A DNA stretch of 6,090 nt. It comes from an uncultured Blautia sp. (GTDB lineage: Bacteria; Bacillota; Clostridia; Lachnospirales; Lachnospiraceae). Positions 1 to 4,602 of this stretch are shown here, piece after piece. Position numbers and translations under genes: made by a program. The notes under the pieces were generated by a model, which saw only the letters and a list, made by a program, of their open reading frames with translations, was not told the DNA's origin and did no database searches. Each line of letters begins with the position of its first letter. The stretch's first letter is position 1. Where the stretch lies: NCBI GenBank assembly GCA_934394595.1, contig CAKRRX010000149.1, positions 1 to 6,090 on the forward strand, read 5' to 3'.

Positions 1-306
1 ATTACAAAACAGATAAATGAGACGCTTCGAATAGAAGCGGAATATTCGGGAACAATTCCGAAGAAATTTGAAAGAGTTCATCCACATGCTTTGAGACATA
101 CTTTTGCAACAAGATGTTTCGAGAAAGGAATGACCCCTCGGACAGTACAGGAAATTATGGGACACTCAAATTATAATACAACAGTGTCATATACACATGT
201 ATTGGACGATATAAAACTGAAAGAAGCAGAACGTTTGGGGGACTTCCTGGATAATACGAAAGCAGCACAAAGAGTTGTGCAGGATGAGCTTCTTGGCATT
301 ATGTAG
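1..306 (+). CDS. Tyrosine recombinase / phage-type integrase, C-terminal fragment (5' end outside window)
   Basis: The frame is open from base 1 to a TAG at 304-306, giving the last 101 residues of a site-specific recombinase; the start codon lies upstream of the window. The catalytic end of the tyrosine recombinase family is clear: an HALRHTF box (His29, Arg32 of the visible fragment), a GHS box 23 residues later (His55), and the nucleophilic tyrosine in SYTHV (Tyr64), nine residues after that histidine as is usual. The family cuts and rejoins DNA through a 3'-phosphotyrosine to integrate and excise phages, conjugative elements or islands. The TTG at 91 falls inside the HALRH motif, so it cannot be a real start. 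A repeat array and a terminator follow it. The visible catalytic residues are intact. Which element type it serves cannot be told from this end alone. Confidence 0.93.
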   Translation: MTKQINETLRIEAEYSGTIPKKFERVHPHALRHTFATRCFEKGMTPRTVQEIMGHSNYNTTVSYTHVLDDIKLKEAERLGDFLDNTKAAQRVVQDELLGIM

Positions 307-353
307 GTAATAGGATTACTCAATTAGTTACGTAATGAGGGTGTTGAAACGTT
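307..353. other. Short gene-free spacer after the integrase
   Basis: This spacer separates the integrase stop codon from the promoter-like box and repeat array. It contains the 8-bp palindrome TTACGTAA (328-335) and a weak CTC/ATTA...TAAT/GAG inverted repeat around it. No T-rich tail follows, so it is not a convincing terminator. A recombinase binding or core site is possible but nothing visible proves it. Confidence 0.3.
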
Positions 354-381
354 TTTAGACCGATTGTTAAAGTAATATAAT
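354..381 (+). promoter_or_regulatory. Putative sigma-A promoter ahead of the repeat array
   Basis: A perfect TATAAT (376-381) has TTTAGA (354-359, four of six matches to TTGACA) 16 bp upstream. Transcription would begin near 388, a few bases before the first repeat unit, and run to the terminator at 551-588. The -10 match is strong, the -35 only fair, and the region is AT-rich, so a chance match is possible. Confidence 0.38.
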
Positions 382-391
382 ATTGAATGAT

Positions 392-534
392 CCGCATAGC
401 GGAAAATGCTGATTTTAACTGGATTATTCGCATAGCAGGCAGGTATGTAAGGTTTAAAACTTTGCATAGCAGGCTGGAATGTAAGTCGAAAACATCGCAT
501 CGCAGATGGGTATGTAATCTGATATCCGCATATC
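392..534. repeat. Degenerate tandem array headed by GCATAGC, period 31-36 bp
   Basis: Five related heads are visible: GCATAGC at 394, 430 and 464, GCATCGC at 497 and GCATATC at 528, spaced 36, 34, 33 and 31 bp. The three central units share a longer consensus of about 22 bases: GCATAGCAG, two or three variable bases, GG, then TATGTAA or AATGTAA. The remaining 9-12 bases of each unit differ. The first head sits in a small palindrome, CCGC-ATA-GCGG. In the central units GCATA can partly pair with the following TATGT (weak 3-5 bp stem, one G-T pair), leaving a G-rich loop. No cas genes are present and the units are too short and too variable for CRISPR. The function is unknown. Confidence 0.75.
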
Positions 535-550
535 TTTAATAGACCCATAA

Positions 551-588
551 AACCCTTGAAAATCCAGTGTTTTCAAGGGTTTTTCTTT
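551..588 (+). terminator. Strong intrinsic terminator before azlC
   Basis: A perfect 12-bp stem (AACCCTTGAAAA at 551-562 with TTTTCAAGGGTT at 570-581) encloses a 7-base loop and is followed by TTTCTTT. It reads forward, ending transcripts from the integrase or repeat-array side. It therefore isolates azlC from any upstream promoter, and the longest AzlC reading frame begins inside its loop and right arm. Confidence 0.88.
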
Positions 589-1241
589 GTGATGATATCA
601 GGATCAAAAGGCAGGTTATAAAAGGATATGGTGTGTTCTGGGCCATTGCTATGAGTGTGTTTATTTATGCAGGATCTATGCAGTATGTTGCCATAAATCT
701 GATCACTGGTGGGACATCTTTGATTGCAACTGCGCTGATGACCCTGATGGTAAATGCGAGACATCTGTTTTATGGAATTTCCATGCTGGATAAATATAAG
801 AATACGGGAAAGTATAAACCATATCTGATTTTTGCATTGACTGATGAGACTTATTCACTTGTATGTAGCGGGAAAATCCCGGAAGAGGTTGACAGGAATA
901 AATATTATTTTCTGGTGTCCTTATTTGATCAGATTTACTGGGTGATTGGAAGTGTGATCGGTTCTGTGGTTGGAAGTGTACTGAACTTTAATACAGCCGG
1001 AATTGATTTTTCGATGACAGCACTGTTTCTGGTGGTGTTTGTGGAGCAGTGGAAGAGTACGAAGAATCACGCAAGCGCGATCACCGGAGTTGCAGCATCG
1101 GTAGTGTGTCTGCTGATTTTCGGTGCCGGGAATTTTGTTATTCCGGCGATGATCAGTATTACAGTAATATTAATTCTGATGAAGAAATTCAGAAAAGGTT
1201 CAGAAAAAGTGGCAGAGAAGGGAGAGGTGGAACATGTCTGA
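567..1241 (+). CDS. azlC: AzlC-family branched-chain amino acid exporter, large subunit; N-terminus lost, possible pseudogene
   Basis: AzlC is the multi-pass membrane subunit that with AzlD exports branched-chain amino acids and analogues such as azaleucine. Recognisable homology starts around residue 19 of this 224-residue frame (KGYGVFWA) and runs to the end, with the family landmarks AGSMQ (35-39), VNARHLFYG (62-70), LTDETYSL (91-98) and FVEQW (158-162), plus several hydrophobic segments. The usual 30-40 residue N-terminus with the first membrane segment is absent. The first 18 residues, encoded by terminator and junction DNA, are not AzlC-like. The GTG at 567 lies in the terminator and has no ribosome binding site. 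A better re-start is the GTG at 633, preceded by AAAAGGA (620-626), or the ATG at 651. The 3' end overlaps azlD by 8 bp. It is probably a 5'-truncated gene next to an integrated element; whether it still works is unclear. Confidence 0.8.
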   Translation: MFSRVFLCDDIRIKRQVIKGYGVFWAIAMSVFIYAGSMQYVAINLITGGTSLIATALMTLMVNARHLFYGISMLDKYKNTGKYKPYLIFALTDETYSLVCSGKIPEEVDRNKYYFLVSLFDQIYWVIGSVIGSVVGSVLNFNTAGIDFSMTALFLVVFVEQWKSTKNHASAITGVAASVVCLLIFGAGNFVIPAMISITVILILMKKFRKGSEKVAEKGEVEHV

Positions 1242-1560
1242 GATTCATGCGGCAGGTGTGATTGCTGTAGCTGCTATTGTAACAATGCTGATTCGTTTTT
1301 TTCCATTTGCTGTTTTTGGCGGAGACAAAAAGAGACCGGCAGTGATTGATTACCTGGCAGATGTACTGCCTTATGCAATTATGGGAATGCTGGTGGTTTA
1401 CTGTCTGAAAAATGTGAGCCTGATTACAGCACCCCATGGACTTCCGGAGCTGATCGCATGCGTACTGGTTGTTTTGCTGCATTTATGGAAGAGAAATACA
1501 CTGCTCAGTATTATAGCGGGAACAGCTGTCTATATGTTTCTGGTGCAGGTGGTGTTTTAA
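1234..1560 (+). CDS. azlD: AzlD-family branched-chain amino acid exporter, small subunit
   Basis: This gene encodes a 108-residue, very hydrophobic protein of normal length for AzlD, the small membrane partner of AzlC. Conserved family features are visible: a first helix leading into LIRFFPFAVFG (residues 20-30, with the Arg-Phe-x-Pro-Phe signature), the LPYAIMGMLVVY helix (45-56), a third helix around ELIACVLVVLLHLW, and a last helix to the C-terminus. The ATG at 1234 is supported by GGAGAGG at 1221-1227, six bases upstream. The start overlaps the azlC stop by 8 bp, which indicates translational coupling and a common transcript. The gene looks intact although its upstream partner is truncated, and no promoter of its own is obvious inside azlC. 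Confidence 0.92.
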   Translation: MSEIHAAGVIAVAAIVTMLIRFFPFAVFGGDKKRPAVIDYLADVLPYAIMGMLVVYCLKNVSLITAPHGLPELIACVLVVLLHLWKRNTLLSIIAGTAVYMFLVQVVF

Positions 1561-1612
1561 CCGAATCAAGTTTTGGGGGAAGAATCCTCTATGCAATCCG
1601 GCTGTTTTTGTG

Positions 1613-1643
1613 TTAACATATGTAATAGTAAAACATTGATAAC
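1613..1643 (+). promoter_or_regulatory. Weak candidate promoter upstream of degV
   Basis: TTAACA (1613-1618, five of six matches to the -35 consensus) is followed 19 bp later by GATAAC (1638-1643, four of six matches to -10). The spacing is longer than ideal. The 1561-1677 gap has no convincing terminator, so degV might also be reached by read-through from azlCD. Confidence 0.25.
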
Positions 1644-1664
1644 AATGCAAAAAGAATAGTTTGT

Positions 1665-1670
1665 GAGGAA
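1665..1670 (+). promoter_or_regulatory. Ribosome binding site fixing the degV start
   Basis: GAGGAA lies seven bases before the ATG at 1678. The longest frame opens at a GTG at 1663 that overlaps this site, so the ATG is the real start. The resulting MVKIISDSTCDL terminus is typical of the family. Confidence 0.8.
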
Positions 1671-1677
1671 TTATAAC

Positions 1678-2526
1678 ATGGTAAAAATTATTTCAGACAG
1701 TACCTGTGATCTTTCGCCTGAGTTATTGGAGCGGTATGATATTGATATTCTTCCCCTCCATATTCTTCTGGGAGATCAGGAATATGAGGATGGAAAAAAC
1801 ATAACCCCGGCTCAGATTTATGCATGGTCAGATGCAAATAAGACAACTCCTAAAACATCTGCCCCTGCTCTTGCAGATGCTATGGAACTTTTTAGTCCCT
1901 ATGTGGAAGCAGGAAGAGAGATTGTCTGCTTTTCTATTTCATCAGGGATGTCCACGTCAGGAAATGTGATGCGCCTTGCAGCTGAGGAACTGGGGGCATC
2001 AGAGCAGATTACAGTGATTGATTCCGCCAATCTTTCTACAGGAATCGGGCTTCTTGTGGTGGAAGCTGCGATTATGGCAAAGGATAACAGGAACGCTTTT
2101 GAAATTGCGTCTGCCATAGAAAGATTAAAGCCAAAAGTGCGTGCAAGTTTTGTGGTAGATACGCTTACGTATTTATATCGGGGAGGGCGCTGCAATGCAG
2201 TAGCGGCTATGGCTGGTGGAGTGTTAAAGCTGCACCCTAAGATTGTAGTGGAAAATGGGGCTATGAATGCGTCAAAAAAATATCGGGGGAAAATTGCCTC
2301 TGTGATTATGGCTTATGTAAAAGATATGGAAAGCGACCTGAAAAATGCAAAACCGGAACGCGTATTTATCACACATTCTGGCTGTGACCGTGAAATCGTA
2401 GAAAAGGTGCAGTCTTATCTGGAAGGACTTGGTGTTTTTCATGAGATATTGGAAACCAGGGCAGGCGGTGTTGTTTCCAGCCATTGCGGACCGGGCACTC
2501 TTGGGGTCTTGTATATTGCAAAATAG
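1678..2526 (+). CDS. DegV family protein (fatty-acid-binding, FakB-like)
   Basis: The product is 282 residues, the usual DegV length. DegV/FakB proteins are cytosolic carriers that hold a fatty acid while the kinase FakA phosphorylates it for phospholipid synthesis; many paralogues have no proven ligand. Family features in order are the KIISDSTCDL opening (3-12), TPKTSAPA (57-64, the position of the usual TSQPS fatty-acid carboxylate loop), SISSGMSTSG (86-95), DTLTYLYRGGR (161-171), ITHSGCDRE (231-239), and the closing HCGPGTLGVLY (269-279). The TSAPA loop carries alanine where the second serine is common, a modest deviation. No fakA gene is in the window. The gene sits between azlD and a diguanylate cyclase with no functional link that can be seen. 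Confidence 0.93.
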   Translation: MVKIISDSTCDLSPELLERYDIDILPLHILLGDQEYEDGKNITPAQIYAWSDANKTTPKTSAPALADAMELFSPYVEAGREIVCFSISSGMSTSGNVMRLAAEELGASEQITVIDSANLSTGIGLLVVEAAIMAKDNRNAFEIASAIERLKPKVRASFVVDTLTYLYRGGRCNAVAAMAGGVLKLHPKIVVENGAMNASKKYRGKIASVIMAYVKDMESDLKNAKPERVFITHSGCDREIVEKVQSYLEGLGVFHEILETRAGGVVSSHCGPGTLGVLYIAK

Positions 2527-2555
2527 TGGATTTTTCTTCATAAAAAAGGTATAAT
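2527..2555 (+). promoter_or_regulatory. Promoter of the Cache-GGDEF gene
   Basis: A perfect TATAAT at 2550-2555 follows a weak -35, TGGATT (2527-2532), at 17 bp spacing. It lies in the 55-bp gap after degV, immediately upstream of a good ribosome binding site, so the cyclase can be transcribed on its own. The predicted leader is only about 20 bases, leaving no room for a riboswitch. Confidence 0.5.
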
Positions 2556-2568
2556 GAAAAAAAGCTTT

Positions 2569-2574
2569 GGGGAG
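2569..2574 (+). promoter_or_regulatory. Ribosome binding site fixing the cyclase start
   Basis: GGGGAG sits seven bases before the ATG at 2582. The longer frame from a TTG at 2567 would overlap this site and add only five residues before the Lys-rich MKKK start, so the ATG is preferred. Confidence 0.8.
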
Positions 2575-2581
2575 AGCGACT

Positions 2582-4060
2582 ATGAAGAAAAAGACATTTG
2601 AGTTGAGAAATTATGTGATTGCCACAGGTGTGTTTATTATGGCTGTGGTTGTGGGCATTTTACTCTTTTTCGGATGCGTACAGCGCTCTGTAGCAGTAAA
2701 TTCCCGAGAGATAGTGATGACAAATGTTTCCAGACAGAGTGAATATCTGAAGACGATCCTGGATATCCATTACCAGTACCTCAATGAGATTGCATCGGAA
2801 ATGGGAAAATCCGAGGAACTGTTTTCGCGTGAAAATAAGGACAGGCTGATATCCATCCATGAAGGGACGGATCTGGAGAGAATGGCACTGATTGATGTAG
2901 ATGGGACGGCCTATTACGACAATAGCATCACTAAAAATGTATTTCACAGACGATATTTTCAGGAGGCCATAGCAGGAAAACAGACTATCAGTGATCCTCT
3001 TGAGAGCAGTGTGGATCAGGAGATTCGAGTGGTACTTTGCGTTCCTGTTTACAAGGATGAGGAGGTCATCGGTGTGCTGGGCGGCTCCTATAATGTGACT
3101 GCATTAAGCCATATGATGTTTGATGATCTTTTTGACGGAGCAGGAAGCAGCTTTATAGTTACCAGCGAAGGCCTGGTGATCGCTTTTGACAGCAGTAGTA
3201 TGTCTGACAAGAAGATTACCGACGAAACCAATATGTTCAGTTATTATGCGGAAAAGAATCTGAAAGGGGAACATACACTGGAAACTCTGCAAAGGGATTT
3301 TCAGGAGGGAAACAGTGGACTGGTAGAGTTAAGTCTTGAAGAACATAATGAGCCTGATCGATATCTGGCTTACATGTCGTTGGGATACAATGACTGGATG
3401 ATCTGCTATACAGTTCCGATAACAGCGGCACAGCAGGATTATGCATTTATCAGCAGATATGAGCTTGTTTTTATGGGAAGCTTCTGCATCCTGGCTGCAA
3501 TTCTGGTTCTGTATATTGTATGGAAAAATAACCGTGAAAAGACAGAATTGATGCTCTCAGCCCAGAAGGATGCCCTTACAGGTGTCTACAACAAAGAGAG
3601 TACCCAGAAGTATATAGACAGTGTGCTGGCTATGAAAGATCCCTATGCAGTCCACGGTTTTGTGATCATGGATATCGACCGCTTTAAAGATGTTAATGAT
3701 ACATACGGCCATATTGTGGGAGACAAGGTATTAAAGGAATTCGGAGCACTTCTTCAGACACAGTTTCGAGATCTGGATGTTGTGGGACGTATCGGTGGAG
3801 ATGAATTCGTGGTGCTTCTTTATGACATTGGTTCCAGAAAAAATATGGAAAGCCGGGTAAAAGGATTTCAGGACAAGATCAGGGCTATGGAAATCGAAGA
3901 ACTGCAGGGCAGGCATCTTACTATAAGCGCCGGGATTGCCTTTGCTCCACAGGATGGAAACAATTTTATGGAGCTGTACCGCAGAGCAGACAATGCCCTT
4001 TATCAGACAAAAAGAGCCGGCAGAGATGGCTATCATGTTTATGAAAAAACGATAGGTTAA
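2582..4060 (+). CDS. Membrane-bound Cache-domain diguanylate cyclase (GGDEF)
   Basis: This 492-residue protein would make cyclic di-GMP from two GTP in response to an external signal. A positively charged start and membrane helix (about 12-31) are followed by an extracellular sensor of roughly 250 residues. The sensor resembles a double Cache domain, with RRYFQEAIAGK (123-133), RVVLCVPVYKDEEVIGVLGG (149-168) and a second lobe with a SSFIVTSEGLVIA strand. A second helix (about 294-313) leads to a GGDEF domain: DALTGVYNK (330-338), the metal-binding DIDRFKDVNDTYGH (364-377), an intact GGDEF signature (405-409) and AGIAFAP near the end. RDLD (396-399), five residues before GGDEF, is the canonical RxxD product-inhibition site. 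There is no EAL or HD-GYP domain. The ligand of the sensor cannot be read from the sequence. It appears complete and monocistronic. Confidence 0.95.
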   Translation: MKKKTFELRNYVIATGVFIMAVVVGILLFFGCVQRSVAVNSREIVMTNVSRQSEYLKTILDIHYQYLNEIASEMGKSEELFSRENKDRLISIHEGTDLERMALIDVDGTAYYDNSITKNVFHRRYFQEAIAGKQTISDPLESSVDQEIRVVLCVPVYKDEEVIGVLGGSYNVTALSHMMFDDLFDGAGSSFIVTSEGLVIAFDSSSMSDKKITDETNMFSYYAEKNLKGEHTLETLQRDFQEGNSGLVELSLEEHNEPDRYLAYMSLGYNDWMICYTVPITAAQQDYAFISRYELVFMGSFCILAAILVLYIVWKNNREKTELMLSAQKDALTGVYNKESTQKYIDSVLAMKDPYAVHGFVIMDIDRFKDVNDTYGHIVGDKVLKEFGALLQTQFRDLDVVGRIGGDEFVVLLYDIGSRKNMESRVKGFQDKIRAMEIEELQGRHLTISAGIAFAPQDGNNFMELYRRADNALYQTKRAGRDGYHVYEKTIG

Positions 4061-4134
4061 ATAAAGATCCCTCACAGACAAGGAGTTTTATATAAATTTA
4101 ACATTGGTAATACATGAAATTTAATATAGACCTT

Positions 4135-4140
4135 TATAAT
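4135..4140 (+). promoter_or_regulatory. Possible -10 box upstream of the ATPase-like ORF
   Basis: A perfect TATAAT lies 51 bases before the ATG at 4192, but no good -35 sits at 16-18 bp (the hexamer at 17 bp is ACATGA). The whole 4061-4191 gap is very AT-rich, so chance is a real possibility. No terminator for the cyclase gene is recognisable here. Confidence 0.28.
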
Positions 4141-4177
4141 ATCTTTCAGAAAAGGAAAAAAGATTGGAACGAAAAGC

Positions 4178-4184
4178 AAGGGGG
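4178..4184 (+). promoter_or_regulatory. Ribosome binding site for the ATPase-like ORF
   Basis: AAGGGGG lies seven bases before the ATG at 4192 and selects it over the upstream in-frame ATG at 4114, which has no such site and would add 26 unremarkable residues. A functional-looking initiation site suggests this ORF was, or is, translated. Confidence 0.65.
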
Positions 4185-4191
4185 CTTTTTT

Positions 4192-4602
4192 ATGAGAAAG
4201 ATATTATCGAAGTCACAGAAAGTGGAGCTGAATACATTTATAGAGCAGTTTGTAAAGGCCAGACAGAAATATTTCATTCCCAAAAAGGAATGGCTGGAGG
4301 CAGATCTGGCAGGCGAAGAAATTTCCGCATATATAGATAAAAAAGAACTGGAAGGAGAACTGGATGAGCTGATCCGAAACAGTTTGGAGCATGGACAGGT
4401 GCTGCCGCTGAAAATGCAGATTCAGGTGAGAAAAACAAAAGATGGTGCAGAAATCTGTTATTTGGACAATGGCACCGGAAACTGGAGAAATAAAAAGATT
4501 GCAGTTGTCTGTGATCTTTTTTTGTTGCAAAAAAGGCAGCCTGGAACGTGTTTGAAAAATTTCCAGACTGCCATGTATTCTTTACAGAATAAAATAGTTT
4601 AG
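4192..4602 (+). CDS. GHKL/histidine-kinase-type ATPase domain fragment, probably truncated
   Basis: The product is 136 residues. No close family is recognised, but the centre reads like the start of a HATPase_c domain: IDKKELEGELDELIRNSLEHG (48-68) matches the N box (Asn63, His67), and after a strand-rich stretch EICYLDNGTG (87-96) matches the G1 box that contacts ATP. The remaining lid and the GTGLGL (G2) box are missing. After residue 96 the sequence loses resemblance, and its last 35 codons coincide with the pgi terminator. The N-terminal 45 residues are helical and charged, with no phosphoacceptor His in the usual setting and no membrane segment. In a +1 frame, about 9 codons after DNGTG (ETGEIKRL) look slightly more kinase-like before a stop, so a frameshift is possible. 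It overlaps the convergent pgi gene by 4 bp. It is most likely a decayed or 3'-truncated sensor kinase; a small stand-alone regulator cannot be excluded. Confidence 0.55.
   Translation: MRKILSKSQKVELNTFIEQFVKARQKYFIPKKEWLEADLAGEEISAYIDKKELEGELDELIRNSLEHGQVLPLKMQIQVRKTKDGAEICYLDNGTGNWRNKKIAVVCDLFLLQKRQPGTCLKNFQTAMYSLQNKIV
4529..4572 (-). terminator. Intrinsic terminator of pgi, inside the convergent ORF
   Basis: Read on the reverse strand, GGCAGTCTGGAA (4572-4561) pairs with TTCCAGGCTGCC (4546-4535) over 12 bp with one G-U pair and a 14-base loop, followed directly by TTTTTTG. It begins 26 bases after the pgi stop codon. On the forward strand the same stem has a C-A mismatch and no T-tail, so it works for pgi only. 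Confidence 0.85.

Noticed and set aside
91..306. Complete 71-residue integrase-like gene starting at TTG 91
   Set aside because: The TTG is the Leu codon of the catalytic HALRH box, and the frame is open upstream to base 1, so this is a window-edge fragment of a larger gene.
392..534. CRISPR array
   Set aside because: The units diverge, intervening segments are only 9-12 bases, spacing varies from 31 to 36, and no cas gene is visible.
1049..1261. Forward ORF of 70 codons overlapping azlC and azlD
   Set aside because: It lies in a different frame within clear AzlC/AzlD coding sequence and its composition is highly charged and non-protein-like.
1576..1592. Terminator after azlD (GGGGA-AGAA-TCCTC hairpin)
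   Set aside because: The stem is only 5 bp and no T-tract follows it.
2531..2562. Terminator after degV (TTTTTCTTCAT pairing with ATGAAAAAAA)
   Set aside because: The stem is almost purely A-T with a mismatch, lacks a G+C core, and overlaps the TATAAT promoter of the next gene.
3731..4081. Reverse-strand ORF of 116 codons
   Set aside because: It is antisense to the GGDEF domain, has no ribosome binding site and no recognisable motif.
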